Assembly: GCA_029263125.1 (NCBI GenBank)
Contig: JAJCYD010000011.1
Location: forward strand, 1 to 64,000
DNA: 64,000 nt
Source of the DNA: Solirubrobacteraceae bacterium
GTDB taxonomy: Bacteria; Actinomycetota; Thermoleophilia; Solirubrobacterales; Solirubrobacteraceae
Reading direction: 5' to 3'
Shown: positions 1-17,336 of the stretch, one piece after another
Layout of the letters: every line of letters starts with the position of its first letter
Position numbering within the stretch: position 1 is the first letter of the stretch
Notes under the pieces: generated by a model
Database searches by the model: none
Told to the model about the DNA's origin: nothing
What the model saw: the letters and a program-made list of their open reading frames with translations, nothing else
Made by a program: the position numbers and the translations under genes

Positions 1-1
1 C

Positions 2-2227
<2,226 letters not shown>

Positions 2228-2343
2228 CTAACGGCAACATCTAGGTCCGGTTCCGTTTGTGGCGGAGCCGGGCAATCGCCCCACGAAATTGTGGGCGTCC
2301 CATGAATACCGGGCCCTTACCCAGGCCTGCCAGGAGACTGCCG

Positions 2344-6156
<3,813 letters not shown>

Positions 6157-6165
6157 GCGGACGGC

Positions 6166-6191
6166 GCGCGTCCGGGGGCTCCCGGACGCGC
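6166..6191 (+). terminator. Hairpin after rpoC
   Basis: An 11-bp perfect stem (GCGCGTCCGGG paired with CCCGGACGCGC) with loop GGCT starts 10 bp after the rpoC stop. There is no T-tract, as is common for terminators in GC-rich actinobacteria. Confidence 0.65.
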
Positions 6192-6462
6192 CCAGCGTGC
6201 AGGTCCGGCGGCCGCGTCACGTGGACGGGCGTCGTAGCGCGAGGGGCCGAGCCCGATGCGTCATTTGTTACGAGCGTGCGTCGAAGTCCCCTGCAAATGC
6301 GCCTTTCTGCAACATGAACGCCGAGTTGCCGCGCACGACGCCCGTTCTCGCTAGCCTGCGTGCCACGCCTGCTCGTCAAGCATGTTCGCGGCGCCGTCGA
6401 TGGTGGGACTACTACTCGGCGCCGCTAGCAACGCGTGCTGCTCGCGCTCGGCTGACTTCTTC
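6192..6462. other. Intergenic region without a recognised gene
   Basis: 270 bp between the rpoC hairpin and the transporter start. A possible -10 box TAGCCT lies at 6352-6357, but no convincing -35 partner or structured RNA is visible. The transporter frame is open upstream to ATG 6382, but that extension is poorly hydrophobic and is not favoured. Confidence 0.4.
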
Positions 6463-7380
6463 ATGAGCCTTCAACTCGGCATCCTCCTCGCGCTGCTGTG
6501 CGCCGCCGCCTCGAACCTGTCGTTCCTCTACAAGCACCGGGGAGCCAGCACCGCGTGCACCGTCGACATCCGCCATCCGTTTGCGACCGCACGATCGCTG
6601 TGGAGCCAGCGCTGGTTTGCGATCGGGATGCTGATCGGGCTCGGCGCGTGGCTGCTGCACGTCGCGGCGATTTCGCTTGCGCCGCTGTCGGTCGTGCAGG
6701 TCGTGCTGTCCAGCGGTCTGGTGCTGCTCGCGGTCATGGCCGACCGCCTGTTCGGCTTCAAGGTCGGCAAGCGGCAATGGTGGGGCCTGGGGCTGACGTT
6801 CCTCGGGCTCGCCCTGCTGGCGATCACGCTGCCCGCAAGCCACGGCGCGAACTCCGCCTTCTCCGTCTCGGCGATGATCGCCTTCGAGGCGGGCCTGTTC
6901 GGGCTCGGCGCGCTGTGCATCATGGGTCCCCGCCTGGGCGGCAAGGCCGAGCACCACGGTGTCATGCTCGCCGCTGCCGCGGGGATCCTGTTCGGCGTCT
7001 GCAACCTCGGCGTCAAGGCCATGACCGGCATCGTCGGCGACGGTGGCGCGATCGCGATCCTCCTGAGCCCGTGGCTGTGGTGCGCGTTGGTGGCGTCGGC
7101 CGCCGCCTTCTATGCCTCCGCTCGCTCGCTTCAGGACGGCGACGCCGTCCCGGTCATCGCGATCACCGGCACCGCGGCGAACATCGCGACGATCGCCGGC
7201 GGCATCATCGTGTTCGGCGACCCGCTCCCCGGCGACGCGCTGGGCATCGTCGTGCAGGCGGTCGCGTTCGTGCTCGTGATCGTCGCCTCGGCGCTCACGC
7301 CCGCACCGGTGCGGGCCGCCCGTCGCGCCTCAGGGGCATCGGCCCCGGCCGCCGGGGCATCGGCACAGGCCGCCGCGTAA
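6463..7380 (+). CDS. EamA/DMT-family membrane transporter
   Basis: A 305-residue integral membrane protein of the drug/metabolite transporter type. About ten hydrophobic segments are spread over the whole length, arranged as two similar halves of about five. Small-residue motifs such as LLHVAAISLAPLSVVQ near residue 65 resemble the segment before TM4 of EamA proteins. The C-terminus ends in an Ala/Pro-rich tail. ATG 6463 (MSLQLGILL) is preferred over ATG 6382, which would add a polar Cys-containing leader. Its substrate cannot be told from sequence; relatives export metabolites or toxic compounds. It stands alone on the + strand and converges with the GNAT gene. Confidence 0.75.
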   Translation: MSLQLGILLALLCAAASNLSFLYKHRGASTACTVDIRHPFATARSLWSQRWFAIGMLIGLGAWLLHVAAISLAPLSVVQVVLSSGLVLLAVMADRLFGFKVGKRQWWGLGLTFLGLALLAITLPASHGANSAFSVSAMIAFEAGLFGLGALCIMGPRLGGKAEHHGVMLAAAAGILFGVCNLGVKAMTGIVGDGGAIAILLSPWLWCALVASAAAFYASARSLQDGDAVPVIAITGTAANIATIAGGIIVFGDPLPGDALGIVVQAVAFVLVIVASALTPAPVRAARRASGASAPAAGASAQAAA

Positions 7381-7386
7381 CCGGCG

Positions 7387-7929
7387 TCAGGCCGCCGGAA
7401 TCGCCAAGCGGTACTCGAGCAGCTCAAGGCCGAGATCGCTCTCGGGCTCCAGGGCGCCGGTCTCCTGCCATCCGTGGCGGGCATAGAACGCCCGCGCCCG
7501 TGCGGCTCCGACCGGCGTCCACAGGACGGCCGAGTCATAGCCGCGCTCGCGCATGCTGGCGAGCATCGTTTCGTGCAGCGTCACGGCGAGACCGGTGCCC
7601 CAATGCTCGCGGCGCACGAAGAGGTGGGTGATCCTGCTGAGCCCGGGCACGGGCGCGCTGTCGTCATCGAGCTCGGGCCGGGCCGTCACGTGCCCCGCTG
7701 GCACCTGGTCGAGAAACCCGACGAAGCACCACGAGCCGTCCTTCGTGAAGCGCTGCATCATGCCCAGCAGCATCTCGGCGCGGGCGGGCAGCTCCCATTC
7801 GCCGCGCGTCCATGTGCGGTAGGAGGCGAAGCCCTCCATGAGGTTGTCGGCCATGCCGCCGAGGTCGGAGCGGTTGCCCCCGCGAACGAGAAAGTCCGGC
7901 GGCACAGCGGGGGAGTCGTCAGTGGACAC
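7387..7929 (-). CDS. GNAT-family N-acetyltransferase
   Basis: A 180-residue protein with the GNAT fold. The acetyl-CoA binding motif A (ITHLFVRREHWGTGLAVTLH, with the R/Q-x-x-G-x-G/A-like loop RREHWGTG) is near residues 96-115. Motif B contains RARAFYARHGW, the typical F-Y-x-x-x-G-F/W segment near residues 145-155. The C-terminal EYRL strand completes the fold. It should transfer acetyl from acetyl-CoA to an amine; the substrate is unknown. Seven bp separate its stop from that of the converging transporter gene, so the two probably share a termination zone. Confidence 0.8.
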   Translation of the reverse strand: MSTDDSPAVPPDFLVRGGNRSDLGGMADNLMEGFASYRTWTRGEWELPARAEMLLGMMQRFTKDGSWCFVGFLDQVPAGHVTARPELDDDSAPVPGLSRITHLFVRREHWGTGLAVTLHETMLASMRERGYDSAVLWTPVGAARARAFYARHGWQETGALEPESDLGLELLEYRLAIPAA

Positions 7930-8109
7930 GCTCGCAGGCTACTCGCGCGATCACGCCGGCAGCACGCCGGCGACCATCGCCGGATCGTCCCATGTCGGGA
8001 TGCGGCCGCAGCCGTCGAGGCGCATGTGGCAAGCGCGCGGCATCGGGCGCCACGCGCGCAGGGTACGTGGCGCCGCATCACGGCGCGCCAACAGGCAGAC
8101 TGCTCGGCA

Positions 8110-9828
8110 ATGAGGCGCCAGTTGCAGCAGGCCGTGCCCCTCGCGCTCGCGCTCGTCGCGCTGGCCACAGCGCCGGCGGTGGCCGCCACGATGTCGAAGT
8201 CCAAGAGGTCGTCGTCCAAGCCCACCGTCACTCGCGGGCTGGCGACGATCCTTCAAGACGATGGGAACTTCCTCTTTCGGTCCCCGGAGCAGGTGCGGTT
8301 GGCAGCGGCACGCGCGAAGGCCCTGGGCGTCGACACGATCCGCCTGACGGCCGGGTGGTCGCTGCTGACGCGCGACGCCGACGAGCCCGCCAGGCCGAAG
8401 GACTTCGATGCTCGCGATCCCGCGGCCTACGAGCAGCCCCGCTGGCGCGGGCTGGACACGGCCGTTCGCGCCGTCCGCGAAACGGGCATGAGGGCGCTGA
8501 TCGACATCGGCTTCTGGGCGCCGAGCTGGGCGACGACCGACGACGGACCGCGCGCGCGGGAGAACGTCGACCCCGAGGCGTTCGCGGACTTCGCCGTGGC
8601 CGTCGTGAGGCGCTACTCGGGCAGCTTCGAGGTTCCGCCCGATCCATCCGCCGCCGCGCCACCGGCTCCCAGCGAGGATGAGACGCTGCTGTCCAAGGTC
8701 CTTGGGTCCGGCCTGCCGTTCCCGCTGCCCGACCCGTTCCCGCCGCCGGCGACCGGCGGCCGATCGCGTGCCGCGCAGGACGACGGTGGTGCCGCCGGAC
8801 CCGGTGAGCCGCTTCCGCGCGTGGACCAGTACGTCCTGTGGAACGAGCCCAATCACCAGGGCCTGCTGCTGCCGCAGTGGAACGCCGACGCGACGACTCC
8901 GGCCAGCCCGGGCGTCTATCGCGCGATGGTCCGCGCGGCGTATGGCGCGATCAAGTCCGTCAGCACCTCCAACCGGGTGCTGATCGGCAACACCTCCAGC
9001 ACCGGTGGAACGCGCGGCAGCGGCGCTGTTGCGCCGCTGGAGTTCCTGCGCGAGTTCGCCTGCGTCGACCGCGAGCTCAAGCCGCGCACGACGGGCGACT
9101 GCGCGGGCTTCACGACGATCCCGGGCGACGGCTGGGCGCACCATCCCTACTCCCAGAACGAGCGCCCGTCGCGGGCCAGCAAGCCCTCCGACGAGCTTGA
9201 CGACCTGCGCCTCGCCGACCTGCCGCAGCTCTCGAAGACCCTCGACGCACTCGTCGGCATGCGCCGGCTCGCCTCGTCGAACCGCAACATCTACCTGACG
9301 GAGTTCGGCTACGAGACCCAGCCGGTCAAGGGCCGGCCGACGATCGGCGAGATGACCCAGGCGCGATGGCTGACATGGGCCGAGTACCTCGCAGACCGGG
9401 TGCCGCGGGTGCGGTCCTTCGCGCAGTTCCTGCTGCGCGACCAGCCCCCCGCTCCGGTGCGCGTCTCCGCCAGCGACGCTCGCGCCTTCGGCCAGTACTC
9501 CACCGGATTGCTGGTGGCCGACGGCCGCAACAAGGTCGCGGCGAAGTCCTTCCTCGCCGGCCTCTTCGCCCAGCGGCGCGGCAAGACCCGCACGATGCTC
9601 TACGGGCGCCTGCGCCTGGGTGCGGGCAGGAAGTTGATCACGATCCAGCGCCGCAAGCCACGGGGCGCGTGGACGACGATCGGCAAGCTGAAGCTCGACG
9701 GGCGATCGGCGTTCACCGAGACCATCCGCTACCAGCGGGGAGCCCGCTACCGGCTGGGCTTCCCGGGGCCCGGCGCACGGCGCACGGCCGGAGTTCCGGT
9801 CGCGCCGAAGTCCGCCGAGCGCCGGTGA
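8110..9828 (+). CDS. Secreted TIM-barrel glycoside hydrolase (clan GH-A-like)
   Basis: A 572-residue exported protein. Residues 1-26 form a signal peptide ([20 protein letters not shown], then APAVAA). The body follows the pattern of clan GH-A retaining glycosidases such as GH5/GH39: WNEPNHQG carries the likely acid/base Glu246 and LTEFGYET the likely nucleophile Glu398. A Pro/Ala/Ser-rich insertion of about 60 residues (near 175-235) sits between early strands. About 90 C-terminal residues look like a basic beta-sandwich extension. The frame is open upstream to 7474 but only the ATG at 8110 gives a signal peptide. The substrate is unknown, perhaps a wall or exopolysaccharide glycan. Confidence 0.75.
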   Translation: MRRQLQQAVPLALALVALATAPAVAATMSKSKRSSSKPTVTRGLATILQDDGNFLFRSPEQVRLAAARAKALGVDTIRLTAGWSLLTRDADEPARPKDFDARDPAAYEQPRWRGLDTAVRAVRETGMRALIDIGFWAPSWATTDDGPRARENVDPEAFADFAVAVVRRYSGSFEVPPDPSAAAPPAPSEDETLLSKVLGSGLPFPLPDPFPPPATGGRSRAAQDDGGAAGPGEPLPRVDQYVLWNEPNHQGLLLPQWNADATTPASPGVYRAMVRAAYGAIKSVSTSNRVLIGNTSSTGGTRGSGAVAPLEFLREFACVDRELKPRTTGDCAGFTTIPGDGWAHHPYSQNERPSRASKPSDELDDLRLADLPQLSKTLDALVGMRRLASSNRNIYLTEFGYETQPVKGRPTIGEMTQARWLTWAEYLADRVPRVRSFAQFLLRDQPPAPVRVSASDARAFGQYSTGLLVADGRNKVAAKSFLAGLFAQRRGKTRTMLYGRLRLGAGRKLITIQRRKPRGAWTTIGKLKLDGRSAFTETIRYQRGARYRLGFPGPGARRTAGVPVAPKSAERR

Positions 9829-9844
9829 GTCCCGGCGACGCTGC

Positions 9845-9850
9845 TACCAT
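9845..9850 (+). promoter_or_regulatory. Candidate -10 box (TACCAT) of rpsL-rpsG
   Basis: A TANNNT hexamer 10 nt before the rpsL ATG, in the 32-bp gap after the glycosidase gene. The position implies a leaderless or very short-leader transcript. It matches the placement seen before adk, surE, rplQ, secY and the patatin gene at 38298. Confidence 0.45.
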
Positions 9851-9860
9851 CTCGCGCCGC

Positions 9861-10256
9861 ATGCCAACGACTTCCCAGCTTGTCCGCAAGGGTCGCAAGC
9901 CACCCAAGAAGAAGCTCGCCACCCCTGGCCTGAAGTCCGGCAAGGGTCAGAAGAAGCAGGTCGCGGCCCCTCAGCGCCGTGGTGTCTGCACTCGTGTCTT
10001 CACGACGACGCCCAAGAAGCCGAACTCTGCGCTGCGCAAGGTCGCACGGGTGAGGATCACAGGCTCGATCGAGGTGACGGCCTACATTCCCGGCGAGGGG
10101 CACAACCTTCAGGAGCACTCCGTCGTGCTCGTGCGCGGTGGTCGCGTCAAGGATCTGCCGGGCGTGCGCTACAAGGTCGTCCGCGGGACGCTCGACGCCG
10201 CCGGCGTCAGCGATCGCAAGAAGGCGCGCTCGCAGTACGGCGTGAAGAAGAAGTAG
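9861..10256 (+). CDS. rpsL: Ribosomal protein S12
   Basis: A 131-residue small-subunit protein that forms part of the decoding centre. It contains [18 protein letters not shown] and [20 protein letters not shown], the conserved loops that touch 16S rRNA helices 27 and 44. Lys is present in the PKKPN loop, the wild-type, streptomycin-sensitive residue. Between LVRKGRK and [10 protein letters not shown] there are about 25 extra basic residues compared with the 124-residue E. coli protein. Similar expansions occur in Gram-positive S12. The gene is directly followed by rpsG with no spacer. Confidence 0.97.
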   Translation: MPTTSQLVRKGRKPPKKKLATPGLKSGKGQKKQVAAPQRRGVCTRVFTTTPKKPNSALRKVARVRITGSIEVTAYIPGEGHNLQEHSVVLVRGGRVKDLPGVRYKVVRGTLDAAGVSDRKKARSQYGVKKK

Positions 10257-10727
10257 ATGCCGCGCCGCGCAGCCGCACAGCTCAGGCCGATCGAGCCGGA
10301 CTCCGTCCACCGCTCGCGCATGGTCCAGCAGGTCATCAACAAGGTCATGCTCGACGGCAAGAAGTCCACGGCCGAGAAGATCGTCTACGACGCGCTGTCG
10401 ATCATCGGCGAGCGCACCGGCAAGGATCCCGTCGAGCAGCTGGAGGCGTCGATCAAGGCGCTGACGCCGGTGCTCGAGGTCAAGTCCCGCCGTGTCGGTG
10501 GCGCCACCTACCAGGTGCCCGTCGAGGTGCCGTCGCGCCGCGCCCGCACGCTGGCCGTGCGCTGGCTCGTCGAGTTCGCGCGCCAGCGCCGTGAGAAGAC
10601 GATGGCGATGCGCCTGGCCAACGAGTTGCTCGACGCGCAGTCCCAGCAGGGCGGGGCGCACAAGCGCAAGGACGACATCTACCGCATGGCCCAGGCCAAC
10701 AAGGCCTTCGCGCACTACCGCTGGTAG
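10257..10727 (+). CDS. rpsG: Ribosomal protein S7
   Basis: A 156-residue primary 16S rRNA binding protein that nucleates the 30S head. It has the full usual length, with the conserved [20 protein letters not shown] segment and the C-terminal [20 protein letters not shown] helix. The ATG directly abuts the rpsL TAG, so the two are translationally coupled. Normally fusA would follow; here two unrelated genes come first. Confidence 0.97.
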   Translation: MPRRAAAQLRPIEPDSVHRSRMVQQVINKVMLDGKKSTAEKIVYDALSIIGERTGKDPVEQLEASIKALTPVLEVKSRRVGGATYQVPVEVPSRRARTLAVRWLVEFARQRREKTMAMRLANELLDAQSQQGGAHKRKDDIYRMAQANKAFAHYRW

Positions 10728-10853
10728 CCAAGCGGCTGCGTCGGTGCTTTCGCGCCATGTGCTGGCCCGACCGCCGTTCTGGACGCGGCGTTGCAGCGAA
10801 ATCGGGCGAGCCTGCGACGCTACTTCGGTGATCGCGGCTGGTTCGTGCAGGTG

Positions 10854-12257
10854 ATGCTCGCTCGCGCGGCCACCGTTCTCTGTCTGCTCGTCGCGCCGCT
10901 GGCGCTGATCGGCGCACCTGCGGCCCACGCGGGCAAGGCCAAGCCGCGCCTGACCGGCGTGCGCTGCGTGCCGGCGACCAAGGTGGCGTGCCGGAAGATC
11001 GTCCGGCTGCGCACGGGCAGCACGATCCAGCTTCGCGGCCGCAACCTCACCAAGGGGATGCGCGTCTCGTTTCGCTGGTCGCGGGGCGCGCTGGCATCGA
11101 AGCTGCGCAAGGGACGCAACGGCTGGACGGTGCGCATCCCGGCGGGCACGAAGGCGGGCCGCGTCAGCGTCACCGTCACCGATCGCTCACGCCGGCGCTC
11201 CAACGCGCGCCGGATCACCGTGCTGCGCGCGCGGTCGCTGCGGCCGCTGGGATCCACCGCCAAGGGCGACCTGCCGGCGGCCCTGCGCGGCAATGCCATG
11301 TGGATCTGGGAGCTCCCGCGCAGCGACGGAGGCAACCTGGACGTGATCGCGGCCCGGGCGAAGGCGGCGGGGATGGGCTCGGTCTTCGTCAAGAGCTCCG
11401 ATGCGGCGAGCGCGTGGAAGCAGTTCACGCCGGCGCTGGTCGCAGGGCTCCACGCCCGCGGTCTGCGCGTCTGTGCCTGGCAGTTCGTCTATGGCAAGGA
11501 CCCGCTCGGCGAGGCGCGTGCGGGAGCTGAGGCGGTCAGGAAGGGCGCCGACTGCCTGATCATCGACGCCGAGACCCGCTACGAGGGCCGCTACGTGGCG
11601 GCGCAGCGATTCATGGCGGCGTTGCGCCTGGCGATCGGACCGGACTATCCGCTGGGCATGACGTCGTTTCCCTACGTCGACTATCACCCCACGCTGCCTT
11701 ACTCCGTCTTCCTCGGTCCGGGCGCCGCGCAGGCCAATCTCCCGCAGGTGTACTGGAAGGACATCAACGCGACCGTCGATGCCGTGAGCGCGAAGACCTT
11801 CGCGCAGAACCGCGTCTATGCCACGCCGATCGCGCCCGTCGGGCAGGCCTACGGCGCTCCCAAGACGGACGACCTGCGGCGCTTTCGCGCGATCTGGGCC
11901 GGCTACGGCTCCGCTGGCGTGTCGTGGTGGAGCTGGCAGTCGGCGAGCGCGGCGGCGTGGGCGGTCCTCAGCGAGCCCGCGCCGGCGACGGTCGTGCCCT
12001 CCGATCCGGGATGGCCGGCACTGCGCAGGGGGTCTCGCGGCGACCAGGTCATCTGGTTGCAACAGCACCTCGCCTCCTTCGACGCGTCGGTCGAGGTGGA
12101 GGTGGGCGGTCGCTTCACGTCCGCCACCGAAACGTCGTTGAAGGCCTTTCAGGCCTCCCGCGGCCTGGCGCCGACCGGGATGACCGACGCTCCGACGTGG
12201 CAGGCCGTGCTCACCCTTCCGGTGCGTCCCGTCGACTGGGCCGCGCTGCCGGGCTGA
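10854..12257 (+). CDS. Secreted protein with barrel-like domain and C-terminal peptidoglycan-binding domain
   Basis: A 467-residue exported protein. The signal peptide (MLARAATVLCLLVAPLALIG, then APAAHA) covers residues 1-26. A small basic beta-sandwich, possibly IPT/TIG-like, covers about 30-130. A central domain (about 140-385) with MWIWELPRSDGG, DCLIIDAETRY and QVYWKD resembles glycosidase-like TIM barrels of unknown activity. The last ~70 residues (LRRGSRGDQVIWLQQHL ... FQASRGLAPTG) are a PG_binding_1 repeat. It probably works on or in the cell wall. It lies between rpsG and fusA, splitting the str operon, and its 3' end overlaps the converging membrane gene by 47 bp. ATG 10854 is chosen because it gives the signal peptide. 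Confidence 0.65.
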   Translation: MLARAATVLCLLVAPLALIGAPAAHAGKAKPRLTGVRCVPATKVACRKIVRLRTGSTIQLRGRNLTKGMRVSFRWSRGALASKLRKGRNGWTVRIPAGTKAGRVSVTVTDRSRRRSNARRITVLRARSLRPLGSTAKGDLPAALRGNAMWIWELPRSDGGNLDVIAARAKAAGMGSVFVKSSDAASAWKQFTPALVAGLHARGLRVCAWQFVYGKDPLGEARAGAEAVRKGADCLIIDAETRYEGRYVAAQRFMAALRLAIGPDYPLGMTSFPYVDYHPTLPYSVFLGPGAAQANLPQVYWKDINATVDAVSAKTFAQNRVYATPIAPVGQAYGAPKTDDLRRFRAIWAGYGSAGVSWWSWQSASAAAWAVLSEPAPATVVPSDPGWPALRRGSRGDQVIWLQQHLASFDASVEVEVGGRFTSATETSLKAFQASRGLAPTGMTDAPTWQAVLTLPVRPVDWAALPG

Positions 12258-12753
12258 CCGCGCGCCCGGCGGTCACGGTCATCCCCAGGCCGCAGAGCGC
12301 CAGCGCGGCCCCGCCGGCGAGCTCGAGCGTGAGACCGCGTCCGGCGATCGCCCGTGCCTGCGAATAGGCCAGCGACTCGGGCAGCCGGCCCTCGGCCCGC
12401 GTGTCGGGAAGGTCGACGGCCAGCGCGATGACGAGCGCGGTCGCCCCGAGCAGCCCGAGCATCGGCCCGGCGACGGCGGCGCGGCGCAGCCACGCGACCG
12501 TCATCGCGACGGACACGGCCGCGACGAGCAGCAGCGCGTAGCCGTGGTTCGAGCCGGCGGACACGCTGCGACGCGGCGTCTGCAAGGCCCCCACGACGAC
12601 GGTGTACAGGGGAGACAGCTCGGCAGCGACGAGCAGCAGCGCTCCCACGAGCGCGAGGCCTGCGAGCAACGCCCGACGGCGCCGGAAAACCCCGCGGGGG
12701 AGCAGGACGCCTTTGCTATAGTCCGACGCCGTTCCGCGTGCGGAGGCGCTCAC
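12211..12753 (-). CDS. Predicted four-helix membrane protein of unknown function
   Basis: 180 residues with four hydrophobic segments (about residues 28-55, 75-92, 98-115 and 140-165) and an arginine-rich N-terminus. I recognise no family. The C-terminal end overlaps the neighbouring gene by 47 bp, so the last residues are constrained by the other strand. The start (ATG 12753) overlaps a candidate fusA promoter on the other strand. Support is the hydrophobic pattern and GC-rich codon use only. Confidence 0.5.
   Translation of the reverse strand: MSASARGTASDYSKGVLLPRGVFRRRRALLAGLALVGALLLVAAELSPLYTVVVGALQTPRRSVSAGSNHGYALLLVAAVSVAMTVAWLRRAAVAGPMLGLLGATALVIALAVDLPDTRAEGRLPESLAYSQARAIAGRGLTLELAGGAALALCGLGMTVTAGRAVSPAARPSRRDAPEG
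12717..12722 (+). promoter_or_regulatory. fusA: Candidate -10 box (TATAGT) for fusA
   Basis: A good TANNNT hexamer 172 nt before fusA. Transcription from here would make a leader of ~165 nt that contains the intrinsic terminator at 12839-12860. No clear -35 element is seen. Confidence 0.4.
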
Positions 12754-12838
12754 CAGTGCGCGCCCCGCAGCAGCCCATCACACGATGGAGACCTCGAGCA
12801 CATAGCGCGACGTACCGGACAGGATCTGGACGTGCGCG

Positions 12839-12860
12839 CGGGCCCGAGGGGCCCGTTTTT
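12839..12860 (+). terminator. Intrinsic terminator in the fusA leader
   Basis: CGGGCCC-GAG-GGGCCCG followed directly by TTTTT: a classic 7-bp GC stem, three-base loop and U-run, the only textbook rho-independent terminator seen in this window. No + strand gene ends close upstream, because the gene to the left is on the other strand. It lies 35 bp before the fusA ATG, so it may act as an attenuator rather than an end-of-operon terminator. Confidence 0.75.
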
Positions 12861-12894
12861 GTTGCTCAGCACCGAATAGAGATCACGGAAACCC

Positions 12895-14994
<2,100 letters not shown>

Positions 14995-15110
14995 CAGGCC
15001 CCCCGGGGACTGCTCGCAGACCGCGCGCAGTGGTTGGGCGGCAGGCTCAAACCCCGCAGATTCGATAGTTTCGTCCAGTTCATCGACAGACGTAGAGGAG
15101 CGAACCGAAA

Positions 15111-16295
15111 GTGGCAAAGGAGAAGTTCGAGCGCGACAAGCCGCATGTCAACGTCGGCACCATCGGTCATATCGACCACGGCAAGACGACGCTGACGGCC
15201 GCCATCACGACCGTGCTCGCTGAGCAGGGCGGCGGCGAGGCTCGCAGCTTCGCCGAGATCGACAACGCTCCCGAGGAGAAGGCTCGCGGGATCACGATCG
15301 CGACCTCCCACGTCGAGTACGAGACCGAGGCCCGCCACTACGCGCACGTCGATTGCCCCGGTCACGCCGACTACGTGAAGAACATGATCACCGGCGCGGC
15401 ACAGATGGACGGCGCGATCCTGGTCGTGTCGGCAGCCGATGGCCCGATGCCTCAGACGCGCGAGCACATCCTGCTCGCCGGCCAGGTCGGCGTCCCCTAC
15501 ATCGTCGTATTCCTCAACAAGGCCGACATGGTCGACGACGAGGAGCTCCTCGAGCTCGTCGAGCTGGAGGTCCGCGAGCTGCTGACCTCCTACGACTTCC
15601 CCGGCGACGACATTCCGTTCGTCATCGGCTCGGCGACGCAGGCGCTGGAGGGCGACGAGGCGGCGATCGAGAAGATCAAGGAGCTGGCCGCGGCCCTGGA
15701 CTCCTACATCCCCGAGCCGGTTCGTGCGCTGGACAAGCCGTTCATGATGCCCGTGGAGGACGTCTTCTCGATCACCGGCCGCGGCACCGTCGCGACGGGT
15801 CGCATCGAGCAGGGCATCATCCACACGGGCGACACGATCGAGATCGTCGGGATCACCGACAGCTCGTCGACCGTCGTCACGGGCGTGGAGATGTTCCGCA
15901 AGATCCTCGACGAGGGTCGCGCGGGCGACAACGTCGGCTGCCTGCTGCGTGGCACCAAGCGCGAGGAGATCCAGCGCGGCCAGGTGCTCTGCAAGCCCAA
16001 GTCGATCACGCCGCACACGAAGTTCAAGTCCGAGGTCTACGTCCTCAAGAAGGAGGAGGGAGGCCGTCACACGCCCTTCTTCACGGGCTACCGTCCGCAG
16101 TTCTACTTCCGCACGACCGACGTCACCGGCGCAGCGCACCTGCCCGAAGGCGTCGAGATGGTGATGCCCGGCGACAACGTCCAGATGGACATCGAGCTGA
16201 TTCAGCCGATCGCCATGGACGCTGGCCTGCGCTTCGCCATTCGCGAGGGCGGCCGCACGGTCGGCTCTGGCGTCGTGACCGAGATCATCGAGTAA
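15111..16295 (+). CDS. tuf: Elongation factor Tu
   Basis: A 394-residue GTPase that delivers aminoacyl-tRNA. G1 is GHIDHGKTT (Ile replaces the common Val), effector RGITI, G3 DCPGHAD, G4 NKAD. It starts with GTG, preceded by GAGGAG 10 nt upstream. A TAGTTT box at 15066-15071 may give a separate promoter in the 116-bp gap after fusA, and a weak GC hairpin follows the fusA stop. Some residues, such as [15 protein letters not shown], are more like those of Proteobacteria than of Mycobacterium, but codon use matches its neighbours. Confidence 0.98.
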   Translation: MAKEKFERDKPHVNVGTIGHIDHGKTTLTAAITTVLAEQGGGEARSFAEIDNAPEEKARGITIATSHVEYETEARHYAHVDCPGHADYVKNMITGAAQMDGAILVVSAADGPMPQTREHILLAGQVGVPYIVVFLNKADMVDDEELLELVELEVRELLTSYDFPGDDIPFVIGSATQALEGDEAAIEKIKELAAALDSYIPEPVRALDKPFMMPVEDVFSITGRGTVATGRIEQGIIHTGDTIEIVGITDSSSTVVTGVEMFRKILDEGRAGDNVGCLLRGTKREEIQRGQVLCKPKSITPHTKFKSEVYVLKKEEGGRHTPFFTGYRPQFYFRTTDVTGAAHLPEGVEMVMPGDNVQMDIELIQPIAMDAGLRFAIREGGRTVGSGVVTEIIE

Positions 16296-16321
16296 GGAGC
16301 GCGCGAACGTTCGAGTTTCTG

Positions 16322-16354
16322 GGGGCGGGTGCCGTGACACGCGGCACCTGCCCC
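16322..16354 (+). terminator. Hairpin between tuf and rpsJ
   Basis: A 13-bp stem with one G-T pair (GGGGCGGGTGCCG with CGGCACCTGCCCC) and 7-nt loop, followed by TTCT. It lies 27 bp after the tuf stop and 28 bp before rpsJ, so it may uncouple tuf from the S10 operon or attenuate read-through. Confidence 0.6.
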
Positions 16355-16382
16355 TTCTGACGCCCACAAGCGCAACACAGCA

Positions 16383-16709
16383 ATGGCTACCCCCACAGAG
16401 AACAAGATCCGCATCCGCCTGAAGGCCTACGACCACTCGGCCATCGAGACGGCGGCCAAGGAGATCGTAGAGACGGCCACCAGAACTGGTGCGAGCGTCT
16501 CCGGGCCGGTGCCGTTGCCGACCGAGAAGAACGTCTACTGCGTGATCCGCTCGCCGTTCAAGGACAAGGACTCGCGCGAGCACTTCGAGATCCGCACCCA
16601 CAAGCGCCTGATCGACATCCACCAGCCGACGCCGAAGACCGTCGACTCGCTTCAGCGACTCGACAACCTGCCGGCCGGCGTGGACATCGAGATCCGGCTG
16701 GCGACCTAG
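16383..16709 (+). CDS. rpsJ: Ribosomal protein S10
   Basis: A 108-residue protein of the 30S head, also known as antitermination factor NusE. It contains [15 protein letters not shown] at the start and the conserved loop with [19 protein letters not shown]. It is the first gene of the S10 operon, nine bases before rplC. The sequence is complete and typical. Confidence 0.97.
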   Translation: MATPTENKIRIRLKAYDHSAIETAAKEIVETATRTGASVSGPVPLPTEKNVYCVIRSPFKDKDSREHFEIRTHKRLIDIHQPTPKTVDSLQRLDNLPAGVDIEIRLAT

Positions 16710-16718
16710 GCGCCTGCG

Positions 16719-17336
16719 ATGCCCGCGATCCTCGCCAAGAAGCTCGGCATGACCCAGGTCTTCCTCGAAGACGGGACGGTCGAGCGGGTGACCGTGCTCG
16801 AAGCCGGCCCCTGCCCGGTCACGGCCGTGCGCACGCAGCAGACCGATGGCTACGAGGCCGTTCAGCTCGCCTTCGGCGCGAGCAAGGAGAAGCACCTCAC
16901 GCGGGCAGAGCTCGGGCACCTCAAGAAGGCCGGGGCGCCGCCGATGCGCCACGTCAAGGAGTTCCGCGACGAGGCCGGCGAGTTGCTGATCGGCGACACC
17001 GTCACCGTCGAGGCGTTCGAGGTGGGACAGACCGTCAAGGTCTCGGGCACCTCGAAGGGCAAGGGCTTTCAGGGCACGATCAAGCGCCACAACTACGCAA
17101 GCGGCCCGAAGTCCCACGGCTCGCACAACGTGCGAGCTCCGGGATCGATCGGGGCATCGGCAACGCCGTCGCGGGTCTTCAAGGGCATCCGTGGACCCGG
17201 TCAGATGGGCAACAAGCGCGTCACCCAGAAGGGCCTTGAGATCGTGCGCCTGGATCCTGCCGACAACCTCATGCTGCTCCGCGGCTCGGTGCCCGGATCG
17301 CGCAACGGTTACGTGGAGGTCCGCACCGATGGCTGA
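16719..17336 (+). CDS. rplC: Ribosomal protein L3
   Basis: A 205-residue protein that folds near the peptidyl transferase centre. It has the conserved [20 protein letters not shown] loop, including the Gln that is methylated by PrmB in enterobacteria, and [16 protein letters not shown]. The stop overlaps the rplD start by 8 bp, which implies coupled translation. Confidence 0.97.
   Translation: MPAILAKKLGMTQVFLEDGTVERVTVLEAGPCPVTAVRTQQTDGYEAVQLAFGASKEKHLTRAELGHLKKAGAPPMRHVKEFRDEAGELLIGDTVTVEAFEVGQTVKVSGTSKGKGFQGTIKRHNYASGPKSHGSHNVRAPGSIGASATPSRVFKGIRGPGQMGNKRVTQKGLEIVRLDPADNLMLLRGSVPGSRNGYVEVRTDG

Noticed and set aside
9861-10256. Streptomycin-resistance change in S12
   Set aside because: The PKKPN loop has the wild-type Lys; the insertion lies in the variable N-terminal part.
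15111-16295. Transferred tuf gene from Proteobacteria
   Set aside because: Some residues are proteobacterial-like, but GC content, codon use and position match the surroundings, and non-mycobacterial actinobacteria vary at these sites.
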